Part shown: piece by piece, positions 47,782 through 57,743 of the stretch
Numbering within the stretch: position 1 is the stretch's first letter
How the letters are laid out: each line of letters opens with the position of its first letter
Source of the DNA: Torreya grandis
Lineage: Eukaryota > Streptophyta > Pinopsida > Cupressales > Taxaceae
Reading direction: 5' to 3'
DNA: 64,000 nt
NCBI GenBank assembly: GCA_037957365.1
Contig: JARHVA010000001.1
Span: 13,287,001 to 13,351,000 of the forward strand
The notes under the pieces: model-generated
What the model saw: the letters and a program-made list of their open reading frames with translations, nothing else
Database searches by the model: none
Told to the model about the DNA's origin: nothing
Position numbers and translations under genes: made by a program

Positions 47782-49705
47782 TGTAGTATCTCTTGCTAAT
47801 TCTGACCTCAAACTATTGATTAGAGGTTCAAGGAATATTGTCAAACACTTTGTATGCGAAGTTGTATGTTGCTGATATGAGTTTCAGTGCAATGTACTTG
47901 TTCTTGGATTCAAATAAAATGATGCAAATGGTTTGAAATGAATGCCAAATGATCTAACCATAAGCTGAGAATGAAATGCACTTGCTTTTACTCTGTTTCA
48001 AATGAAAATACCTAAGTTACTAGAGAAAAAATGCACACCTACAATCTAGAAGCATTTTCACAAACACTAGGCATGCAAATCATCAAATGTATGATATGCA
48101 ACTTATCACTCCTTGATTCAATGTATGAAGAACTGAATACAAATCATGTGCAAAATGCCAAGACTCTTGGCTTACAATATTTTCAAGTGCAACACTAAAC
48201 TGATATGAATATGCACCTATAGCTACAACAAGACAACAATTATTTATGATGATGCAACTATGCAAAATACATAAAGAACTTGGATTAAATGTGGCAAAAT
48301 GCCTAATATAAGATGGCAGTCTGGTCATCAATGAAAATCCACAAGCAAATGATGAAGTCATCCCTCTTTATGTGTTGCCCCTGCTCTGATATGCTACAAT
48401 AAGAATAAAATGGAAGAGGCCTCCACACAACTCCAAATACCTCCTAACCTTATCACCATAACCCCAATGATGGAGCACTCCAAGGATAAAGTGAAATCGC
48501 TACAAAAAGAGGTGCCAATGAAGAAAGTCATGGGGGTCAAGTCCTATAGGTGACTGATGTAAACATCAGATAGCTGCCATATATGAAGTCACCTTGCACA
48601 AAACAATCAATGCCATGAAGGAAATCACTGCAAGCTCAAAATCTGATTAGATATAAATTGTCTTCCATAAATGCCAATAATTGAAAATAAATTGAAGATG
48701 TCTTTACCAAATCGATCCTAGCCATGCTCACAAAATTTGGCCATAGGTCACTAAATTTTGCAAAAATTGAATGCCTTCAATAATTCCTCCAATGAAGTAC
48801 ATATTGGATTTCTGAGTGAAGCCTACAATCAACAATAATCTCAACTGATAGTTTCACAACCTCAAAATTAGACAAATTATGAGAGTTTCCGTTCCTAAAA
48901 GCTCAATAATGACAGAAACCCTAGTTGGTTCCTTCTCCATACAAGAACTTCAAATCAAATATCAAATCTTGGATGAAATGGTTGGTTGACCCCCTTAATA
49001 TAACTTTTCATGAGCTGGTTCATCCCCTTTGAGATATTTTTTAATCATTTAATATCATTTAAAATAATATTAAATGTGTGCACATTGACTTTATTAAATA
49101 ATTTAATATTCAGCCTCCAAGTCAATATTAATTAAAGTACTTTAAAATCACTTAAATGAGGGTCATGGTCCCATTGCACATAAAGTGATTTTTAATACCT
49201 TATATTATAATTGCACTTTGTAAATAAATATTAATAAAGTAATCACTTTATTAATAATTGCAATAACATAACTCCACAAATAATCATTATATCTCGATTA
49301 TGTCTGAACCTGGGAGTTAACCATTGTGTCCACTATGCATCCAACTACCTTACTAAAAATAGTAAGGGTCCCTCTCTATCAACCACTGACTCACTATAAA
49401 TAGAAAATCTCTCATTATCTGATTAAACTAATTGTGCAAGGGATCGACACTGCAATCATAGTCTATTCAGGTGCCCTACTATAAATGGAAGCCTTGACTC
49501 CCTGAAATGATGACTTACTATAAATAGTAAGTAGGAAGAATTGAGTCCAACGAATGGCCAAACCTGAACCCATACTAAGCTCTGACAGAGAAAACACACT
49601 GATCTCTGCTAAAAAGGACCCTCTAACCATCTAAGTTAGCCTACGAGGTCCAATGATAGGCTAAACCAATCATAAATCATGGTGAGCTAAAATGGGGACA
49701 TTACA
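47782..49705 (-). repeat. 3' LTR of the 47782-54142 element
   Basis: 1924 bp, plus-strand TGTAGTATCTC to GGGGACATTACA. Matches the right copy along its length. The longest minus-strand frame in it (48361-48083) is also present in the other LTR and is not a gene. Confidence 0.92.
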
Positions 49706-49718
49706 GTCCACCCTCCCT
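49706..49718 (-). other. Polypurine tract of the 47782-54142 element
   Basis: Minus-strand AGGGAGGGTGGAC immediately before TGTAATG. Confidence 0.8.
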
Positions 49719-50350
49719 AAAATTGTTTGACCCAAAGAAATCTCTCATCTGAAAGCTCATTGCACTCTACCTGAAGAGAAACCACAACTCCACCAGGATC
49801 CCATGGGAAGAACTATGTAATGTCCCTCCTGTCTCCAATCACTATTTGCAACACCATCACCAAGACCTACCAAACTGAATCAGACTCAACAACAGGTGCC
49901 GCAAGAACATGAACATCAAGTGGAAGCAACTCTGAAGACTGACAATACTTACTTCCCAACATTGTGCATGATAAGCTGTTATACACATCACCTAGCTTAT
50001 GCACAATTGAACTTTGCATCCAAAAAATGTCATGTACATGAGAATCGAATGAAAAACTATATGCATTCCTCACCATGTACACACCAAAAAACTCCTCTAC
50101 GAGCCCTCTTTGAAATCTCGATGCACTGGTAGGATCCCAAACACCATGAACACTCATTTCAAGACTAGGGTCAAAAGAGCAATCAACATCAACCTCAAAA
50201 AGTGGATTGTCGAAAGACAATGTAGCATCCGCCTCGAATAAAGGATTGTTCACAAAGTGAACCTCATCACTATGTTGATCTAGGCTTTACACCTCTGAAC
50301 CCCTGGAGCCATGTGATGTGTCATACTCCTCCTGAATCATCTCATGCTCC
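49719..50350 (-). pseudogene. Shared NNPLFE tail domain
   Basis: The open minus-strand frame 50253-49867 (128 codons) reads MNNPLFEADATLSFDNPLFE, VWDPTSASRFQ and EFFGVYMVRNAYSFSFDSHV with HDIFWMQS. The preceding codons up to about 50350 read IQEEYDTSHGSRGSEV with one stop. This parallels the PDS5 element segment by segment. The part below 49867 is decayed. No known family recognised; no signal peptide or membrane segment is obvious. Confidence 0.7.
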
Positions 50351-50960
50351 TTTTCTATCCTCTCGCCCTTCTCTCTAAAAAGAGAGATAGAGTGGAAGTT
50401 CCCCTCTGCAAGTCCCCTCAACACATTTTCTGCCCTGTAGCTCAAATTTCATTTCCATTTTTTGTATGTTGAGGGTAAACTCACCAATGTCCTAGAGCCA
50501 CCTCATACCCAACACTACATCTATCTCACCCATGTTGACTACATAAAAGTCACCCTGTAGCTAGTAGTCTCCTAACATAAGTGTGAGATTGCAAATCTAT
50601 CTAGTGCAAGTGAGGGTATAACCGTCTGCAACCCGAACACAGAATCCAATGAAGTCCTCTGTCTGGAGTCTACACCTGCTAACAAATCCCTCATCAATAA
50701 AATTATGTGTGGCTCTCGTATCTAACATAGAAACACATAGCTGTCCATCCACTCATCCCCTGATCCTGAATGATGATTCCCTATGTGTATTGGTAGATAA
50801 TGCCCATGGGGACAAAAGGGCATTGAGTCCAAATTGTGTAGAGGCTTTTCCCACTTCATCATCCCCTGAAGCAGCTTGCTGATATGAATTTTTAGAATCA
50901 TAATCCTCATAATAAACCCACATCATATGGTTGGCTTTGCCCTTAGGCCTCAATGGACAA
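50351..50960 (-). pseudogene. Gypsy-type protease, catalytic site damaged
   Basis: Minus-strand reading about 50740-50420: CVSMLDTRATHNFIDEGFVS, where D-T/S-G-A is D-T-R-A, then GDFYVVNMGEIDVVLGMRWL and FTLNIQKMEMKFELQGRK. A stretch upstream (50953-50753) is the linker from gag. The usual RT does not follow; instead the shared tail begins near 50350. Confidence 0.75.
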
Positions 50961-51079
50961 TCATGCCCTTTGTTGTAGGGCTCCTTGCACTAGTACCACA
51001 ATTGTTTCCTCCTCAATTCATCTTGTGACTCCTCATCCACCTTAGTTGTTGATTTATTTTTCTTATCAACAGATTGTTG

Positions 51080-52110
51080 AGGACTCTCATTGCTGGAAGA
51101 AGTAATCTCTTTATGAGTAAACTACTTTTTTGGGGCAACCAACTCCATACTTCTTGCCTTCTTCATTACTTCCTAGAGTGACGATGGGTCAAAAGCTTTT
51201 ACCCATCCTCTCAATGGTTCTAATAGGCCTTCAATAAACAAAATGATTATCCTTCTTTCAAATATGCTAGGGACCATAATAGAAAGCCTATGAAAATCAC
51301 TAATATACGCCTCCAAAATCCCCACTTGATTGAGTTGAGCAAGGTCTCTGAAATATAGTTCTAGATCTTTCTTATCGAAGCGCTCAATCAATCTGTCAGT
51401 GAATTACTAGTAAGAGGTGATGAGGTTATGTTGCAAAGTAACCATCCCATGGTGCCACCAATCATGAGCTAAACCGTCTAGGTGCAAGGTTGCATACTTG
51501 ATTGCATCCTCCTCTGCCATAGGTCGAAGAGTTAAGAAGGTATCCAGCTTGTGAATCCAAGCTTGTGTTGTGACCTTCCCACTTCCATCAAATGTTGGGA
51601 GCGTGAGTTTGATTGTGGCTTGCTTAAGGTCCATGTTTTGGATTCTAGGTCTCCTATCTTGCCTTGACCTGTTATACTCCCTTTTTTTATTCATGTATCA
51701 GTCAAAAGTCAAATGTTCCTTAACATGTGGGGGTAGCATATCCCACTCATTGTGCATTTCCATGACACTATCTGTAAATTCTTCATTTTCTTCAACATTG
51801 TCTTCCTTAGTTCATTTCTAAAAAATGTGGGGCATGTAGGTCTATCACTGGTATGGGTGGGAGCCCTATGTGCTCTGGGGGTTCCCACTAAGCTCCTATA
51901 ATCATCTGGTACTTGGTTTTGCCGTACTTGTGGGTTCATTTGTTGCATCATTGTAGTAAGTGCCATCAAAGCATCTACAACCTACTACTGCCATGTGTCT
52001 AAAAAGGTCTCTAGCTTCTCTTTCCTCCATGTTACTCCCATTTCTCCCTTCATTTCTCAGTGGTCTTTCTCCTTCCATGTCACCCAATGGAGTATCTTCA
52101 AACTGATTTT
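51080..52110 (-). pseudogene. Gypsy-type gag
   Basis: Minus strand, in pieces. 52087-51902 holds GDMEGERPLRNEGRNGSN and 51969-51709 a Gln-rich part. 51694-51407 has LKQATIKLTLPTFDGSGKV, AWIHKLDTFLTLRP and ATLHLDGLAHDWWHHG. 51391-51173 has MIERFDKKDLELYFRDLAQL, FHRLSIMVPSIFERR and FIEGLLEPLRGWVKAFDPSS. This is the retrotransposon gag core. A stop and a frame change separate the two core halves. Confidence 0.85.
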
Positions 52111-52206
52111 CCTCTAATTCTACTCTTCTGCAAGTGTAATACTTGTGAGTACCTCTTCTTTGTGGCTACATATGAAAACTTAACCCTTCAGGATGGCAGG
52201 ATCAAA

Positions 52207-52218
52207 GCTCTAATACCA
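52207..52218 (-). other. Primer-binding site of the 47782-54142 element
   Basis: Minus-strand TGGTATTAGAGC one base from the LTR end, the same variant and spacing as in the PDS5 element. Confidence 0.85.
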
Positions 52219-52219
52219 C

Positions 52220-54142
52220 TATAATATCTTTTGCTAATTCTGACCTCAAACTGTTGATTAGAGGCTCAAGAAATATTGTCAAACACTTTGTATTCGATGT
52301 TGTATGTTGCTGATATGAGTTTCAGTTCATTGTACTTGTTCTTGGATTCAAATAAAATGATGCAAATGTTTTGAAATGAATGCCAAATGATCTAACCATA
52401 AGCTGAGAATGAAATGCACTTGCTTTTACTCTGTTTTAAATGCAAATTCCTGAATTCCTAAAGAAAAAATGCACACCTACAACCTAGAAGCATTTTCACA
52501 AACACTTGGCATGCAAATCATCAAATGTATGATATGCAACTTATCACTCCTTGATTCAATGTATGAAGGATTGAATACAAATCATGTGCAAATGACAAGA
52601 CTCTTGGCTTACAAAAATTTTCAAGTGCAACATTAAACTGATATGAATATGCACCTACAGCTGCAACAAGGCAACAATTATTTATGATGATGCAACTATG
52701 CAAAATACATAAAGAACCTAGAGTAAATGTGCTGAAATGCCTAAGATAAGATGGCAGCCTGGTCATCAATGAAAATCCACAAGTAAATGATGAAGTTGTC
52801 CCTCTTTATGTGCCATCCCTGCTCTGATATGCTGCAATAAGAATAAAATGGAAGAGGCCTCCACACAACTCCAATACCTCCTAACCTTATCACCATAACC
52901 CCAATGATGGAGCGCTCCAAGGATAAAGTGAAATCACTGCAAAAAGAGGTGCCAATGAATAAATTCATGGGGGTCAAGTCCTATAAGTGACTGATGTAAA
53001 TATCAGATTGCTGTCATATATGAAGTCGCCTTGCATAAAACAATCAATGCCATGAAGGAAATTGCTGCAATCTCAAACCCTAATCAGATATAAATCATCC
53101 TCCATAAATGCCTATAACTGAAAATCAATTGAAGATGTCTTTACCAAATCGATCCTTGCCATACTCCCAAAATTTGGCCAGAGGTCATTAAATTTTGCAA
53201 AAACTGAATGCCTTCAATAATTCCTCCAATGAAGCATAAATTGGACTCCTGAGTGAAGCCCACAATCAACAATAATCTCAGTTGATAGTTTCAAAGCCTC
53301 AAAATTGCACAACCTATGAGAGTTTCCATTCCCAAAGACTAAATAATGACAGAAACCCTACCTAGTTCCTTCTCCATACAAGAACTTCAAATCAAATATC
53401 AAATCTTGGATGAAAAGAAGCTTGATTGACCCCCTTAATATACTTTTTCATGCACTGGTCGATCCCCTTTGAGAGCTTTTTTAATCATTTAATATCATTT
53501 AAAATAATATTATAAGTGTGCACATTGACTTTATTACATAATTTAATAGTCAACCTCGAAGTCAATATTAATTAAAGTACTTAAAAATCACAAAAAATGA
53601 GGGTCATAGTTCCATTGCATATAAAGTGGTTTTTAATACCTTATATTATAATTGCACTTTGTAAATAATTATTAATAAAGTAATCACTTTATTAATAATT
53701 AAAATAACATAACTCCACAAATAATCATTGTATCTCAATTTCGTTTGAACCTGTGAGTTAACCATTGTGTCCACTGTGCATACAACTGCCTTACTAAAAA
53801 TAGTAAGGGTCCATCTCTATCAACCACTGACTCGCTATAAATAAAAATACCTCATTATCTGATTAAACCAATTGTGCAAGGGATTGACACTGCAATCATA
53901 GCCTATTCAGGTGCCTTGCTATAAATGGAAACCTTGACTACCTGAAATGATAACTTACTATAAATAATAAGTATGAACTAAGTCCAACGAATGGCCAAAC
54001 CTGGACCCATACTAAGCTCAGACAGAGAAAACACACTGATCTCTGCCAAAAAAGACCCTCAAACTATCTGAGTTAGCCTACGAGGTCCAATGATAGGCTA
54101 AACCAATCATAAGCCATGGTGAGCTAAAATGGGGACATTACA
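52220..54142 (-). repeat. 5' LTR of the 47782-54142 element
   Basis: 1923 bp matching 47782-49705; its plus-strand start is TATAATATC rather than TGTAGTATC, a decayed terminus. Ends GGGGACATTACA, then GGATC. Confidence 0.92.
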
Positions 54143-54147
54143 GGATC

Positions 54148-54301
54148 ATCTACATTTTGACTCTGCCACTATAACTTATTTGAACGAATGTTTTAACATG
54201 AGGTATCTTGCAAATGTCTTACAAGCATAAATTACATAAATTGGTCATAGTGAAAACATCTAGCAAGTATAGCTTGTACATTAAATCCCTATTTTGGATC
54301 G
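54148..54301 (-). repeat. 5' LTR of element X, part 2
   Basis: Collinear with 17870-18021 (TCTGCCACTA.AACTTAT, AACATCTAG.AAGTATAGCT, TATTTTGGATC). Ends CG instead of CA. Confidence 0.75.
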
Positions 54302-55210
54302 CTTAGGTTGATACATTTGACCTCTCATATCATTGTACAAAATTATACAAAACTTGCAGATTCAAAATTATTACAATCTTACATTATTGTTCTAGTATGG
54401 TGTTCCATTGCTCTTTAATTCTCTTTGTTATAGGACTCTGATTAGTGTGTTTTCCATGGTCACCCCAAGCCTTAGATAAATCACAAACTCAAAATGGATG
54501 GCGAAATATTGTTTTTTTTCAAAACTGTAAGGGATATCACTGCTGTACTGATCCCTGAAAGTTTACAAAGCGAGCCCATTTCATGCTTCCCACCCATTTC
54601 AAGCTTAATAGTAATATTACTAAATAATAATGGCATGTTTTAGCATTTAGAATATGTGGAAATGGAGCACATTAACCAGTCACACAGATACACTGTATGG
54701 AATTGTGCAAATGTTATCCAACATTTGTGAATGAATCTGCATTATTTTGTAGAGTGTACATTTGAACCCAGCTACTCGATTTGTGTTGCAATGGCATATT
54801 AGACATTCTTCAAACAAATACTACTAAAAGTGTTGTTAAGAAGACTTGTTATACCAATTACTTAAGGGTTCTAAAATGATTTATCGCAGGGGATTCATTT
54901 TTTAAGCTCTTGAAAAGATAATAACAAAATATACCTACCATCAAAAGGACAAAAGAGAAACATATAAGATCAACCTCTAACATTTTGAAGCATATAAGGT
55001 CGACTTACTGCATTTTATAGGTTGGTCTCACAAAGACTGAAGTTTATTTCAGTAAAACTGTCGAACATTTGCTAAAACTAAGTGAATAGAATATGTGATA
55101 ACTCTACTGTGCGTATGTATATCAGATTGTCTGTAATCTTGATCCAAGGGATCAAAATATGTTTGTGATAACTTTAAGCTTCGAGGGATCAAAATGTGTT
55201 TGGAGTAACT
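54302..55210. other. Downstream region of the cNMP-binding gene
   Basis: No protein recognised. It lies 3' of the stop codon at 55211-55213 and should hold the 3' untranslated region; I could not place a polyadenylation site with confidence. Confidence 0.4.
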
Positions 55211-56214
55211 TTAAACTTTAACCCTATCAAGCTTCTTAGGTTGATTGTCATAAATAGCTAACTTCCTTTCTTTCATGGTATCTTCAACTTTCCCAAATAG
55301 TCTCTGCAGGAAAAATAAATAATTAAAGATATGAAGTTTTCGCAGGTATAAAAATCTTCTAGATTAGATTATCTATGTTTTTGTTTACCACAAAGATAAT
55401 CTGATCAAAATGAGTTTTACACACAAGCAAATAAATAAACAAGTTATCAGACTGATCTTGTGTACAAGCATAAAAAAATTAAAGCATCAAAACCTTTGGG
55501 CTTTCTATGAAAAAAAAATATATCACAACAAAAAGCAAATAAATGATTAACCTTGAAACTATCCCGATCAATTGAAGCACATTTGCATTTTGTGACTGCC
55601 ATTACAGTTGCTTGTCGAGGTTTGTCATCCAGCAAAGCCAACTCTCCAAAGTAGTCCCCTCTTTTGTACTCCATAACCACCTTGCCACTTGTCTGTGCTT
55701 CTGCTTCACCCTGAAAAAATGCACCGCTTGTCTTAGAGTCTCAAGATCTTATTCACAATGGTACAACTAAAGATATCTTAAACAGATAAGGCATAAGTCT
55801 ACTTAATTCTTATGACATTAATTATTTTTGTACACTATATGCAAGAAGTATTTTTTAAAGTTATACATTTATTATTCCAAGTTCTCATAGTGAAACGCCT
55901 TATAGGAGTAATAAAATCCTGGTAAATATAGCATGTTCACCAAATTTACAACCACGCGCAGTAACTATTTTATCAAGTCAAAATGTGGCCAACTATTCTA
56001 TACACATTTTATTGTTTTACATTTTCCGTAGATAAGCAAAAACAACGTAAATGAAGTTAAACTATCTCTACTTAGGTTTTTAGTTGAGTCTTACATCTTC
56101 TAGGAAGTACATTTTTTCTCCTTTCTGTCCTTCAACAATTATAGTTTCTCCTGATTCAAAGTACTCTTCTTGTAAGATGTCTGCGATTGTAGATCTCTCG
56201 TACTTGGTAAGTGT
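55211..56214 (-). CDS. Cyclic-nucleotide-binding protein (PKA-R-like), last 3 exons
   Basis: Three minus-strand exons, all phase 0 with GT-AG introns. 56214-56095 (40 codons): LTKYERSTIADILQEEYFES, GETIIVEGQKGEKMYFLED. 55710-55552 (53 codons): GEAEAQTSGKVVMEYKRGDY, FGELALLDDKPRQATV. 55303-55211 (30 codons and TAA): RLFGKVEDTMKERKLAIYDN, ending RVKV. Acceptors are TGCAG, TTTCAG and TGCAG; donors are GTAAGA and GTTAAT. The segment FGELALLDDKPRQATV is a phosphate-binding cassette with the Glu and Arg that bind cyclic nucleotides, so binding may be intact. The protein ends soon after this domain, as PKA regulatory subunits do, rather than running into a kinase. The 5' exons are not in the window. 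Only the last binding domain is seen, so the exact family is inferred. Confidence 0.85.
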
Positions 56215-56625
56215 CTGCATGTACATGTGAATATTAGTGATGACAGCAATAACAGGCCCATCTCTAACTTTATTTTTTATCATTGAGAAAAAGGAGAGCT
56301 TAATGAGCTACAATTTTTTACTTTCAAAAGATTGAAGTTAAATTTTATTTGTCAATTGGCAGAGAAGGCCCAAATATACTTTATACATTGCATAAGTATT
56401 TAGGACATCGAATTCTAACAATAACCTGTTCAGTTATTTACAGCCCAAAACAAACTTGGGATTCACCAATATAATGTGTGAGGCTGCATAAAGCAATTTG
56501 AACAACTTGCAACACCCATTCCATTTCAAGCATTTCAACATGCAGTTTAGACATTTTTTAAAAGCATAAAATAAAAAAAACAATTTCCCTCCTAAGGATT
56601 TACACATTGGTCATAAGCACCTTAT
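56215..56625 (-). other. Probable intron upstream of the last three exons
   Basis: Starts at the acceptor ATGTACATGCAG and shows no coding similarity up to the Copia element at 56626. If the gene continues to the right, this intron contains the Copia insertion and is at least 7.8 kb. Confidence 0.5.
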
Positions 56626-57130
56626 TGTTGGAATAATTGTCATTGATGTCAAAGGAATTGTAATGGATATGAACAGAAGTGTCAAACGGAATTGTTGCCA
56701 AAAATGAATGGAGGTGTCAGAAAGTGATGGAATTCTTTGACGGAATTTTCCCGTAGAAAGCGTGACCTTTTCGAAAATCAATACCCAATGATGGAAGGAC
56801 CAATTGCATTGGTTTAAGCGCCCAAGTATAAAAGGGACCAACGTTAATTAATAAGGACCAGCACTTAAATATATTTAATTTACAGCAGCAACAATTTTGT
56901 GTTGATGGGACCAGCTTTCAATGAAGTTTAATTGCAGCAAGGAGTTTTATGGCTATAAGCATTAATGCTTAAATAACAAGGCCGAATCTATTTGTTTATA
57001 TTGATGCCTTGGGAAAATCGCCCATCTTGGTGGGTTAATTGAAATTAATTAAAATAAAATAAAAGACACTTTGGTTAATGAAAAGGTGCATTGCTAATGG
57101 GACGCCCACATTGGGAAAAGCCTTTGAAGG

Positions 57131-57140
57131 CTATATAAGG
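57131..57140 (+). promoter_or_regulatory. TATA box of the Copia LTR
   Basis: CTATATAAGG in the middle of the LTR, a near-consensus plant TATA box in the element's sense. Confidence 0.65.
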
Positions 57141-57298
57141 TGAAAGGATGTTGGAGAAAAATAATAAGAAATAATTCTTTTTTTTATATACAAGGAGAAG
57201 AAAAGGAAGAAGAGAGAGAAGAGGGAGAAGTCGAAACTTGATTGTGCCATCATTTGTTGACAAAGCAACAGTGAGAAGGTGAAAATAGTTTAAGCAAG

Positions 57299-57450
57299 AT
57301 CGGTGCCTCAGGACAGAAAGATCGGTGTCTTTTGCTAAGTCGGTGCTTGGCAGTGAAATTGGTGTTTCAATTCAAAGAGATCAGTGTCTAGAGCTAAGTT
57401 GGTGCTTGGCATTGGGGATTGGTGTCTCCAAGTAGGGTGGTGCCTACAGA
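57299..57450 (+). repeat. TCGGTG-type repeats in the LTR leader
   Basis: Seven or eight diverged copies of 'a(g/a)atcggtgyct' or 'aagtcggtgcttggca' within 150 bp (GATCGGTGCCT, GATCGGTGTCT, GTCGGTGCTTGGCA, GTTGGTGCTTGGCA, and others). Confidence 0.6.
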
Positions 57451-57678
57451 ACTTTTGTAAAAAGAATTATTAATCTTATGGCTGGATTTGAACAGTAGAT
57501 CCAAGCAGCGTTTCAAGTGTGGTTTTTCCCTATCGAGGGTTTTTCACGTAAATTTTGTGTTTTGCATTTACTTGTTCTTATGTGAATGGGTTCTTTATGA
57601 AAGTTAATTAGAAAGAAAGTAAATTATTATTACACATTGATTCACCCCCCCTCTCAATGTGGCGTGTGCTCAACAATT

Positions 57679-57690
57679 TGGTATTAGAGT
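57679..57690 (+). other. Primer-binding site of the Copia element
   Basis: TGGTATTAGAGT three bases after the LTR; two mismatches from the common initiator tRNA-Met site. Confidence 0.75.
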
Positions 57691-57743
57691 GAGGTTCCTT
57701 TAGGATCAATCTAACCACTGGAAGGTAGATCTCAGAAGCACAC

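Larger units (their letters stand above)
47782..54142 (-). mobile_element. Gag-protease LTR element with the shared tail domain
   Basis: 6361 bp with LTRs 47782-49705 and 52220-54142, target-site duplication GGATC, primer-binding site 52207-52218 and polypurine tract 49706-49718. On the minus strand it encodes Gypsy-type gag and a damaged protease, then directly the NNPLFE tail seen in the PDS5 element. RT, RNase H and integrase are missing. The LTR start TGTAATGTCCCCATTTT, primer site and polypurine tract equal those of the PDS5 element. Confidence 0.9.
17019..54301 (-). mobile_element. Outer Gypsy element X, split by nested insertions
   Basis: Inferred single minus-strand element. The left LTR (17019-18021) is bordered by a polypurine tract on its inner side. 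Integrase, RNase H, RT and the end of protease follow at 18.3-21.2 kb. Gag and protease lie at 45.4-46.8 kb, next to a degenerate primer-binding site and the right LTR (46989-54301, itself split). The two LTRs match each other (about 1 kb without insertions). All sequence between about 21.25 and 45.4 kb would be later insertion. No matching target-site duplication was found, and both halves carry protease-like motifs, so two separate relics of one family remain possible. Confidence 0.6.
56626..57675 (+). repeat. 5' LTR of the Copia element
   Basis: 1050 bp, TGTTGGAATA to TGCTCAACA (TGTTG...CAACA). Ends three bases before the primer-binding site. The 3' partner is outside the window. It contains a TATA box and a leader with repeated TCGGTG motifs (57300-57450). 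Confidence 0.85.

Noticed and set aside
48083..48361. 92-codon minus-strand frame also found at 52521-52769
   Set aside because: Present twice because it lies in both LTRs of one element; not evidence of a conserved gene.
49814..49830. TGTAATGTCCCTCC on the plus strand resembling the TGTAATGTCCCC LTR start
   Set aside because: It is internal to the minus-strand element, on the opposite strand, and the following sequence does not match any LTR.
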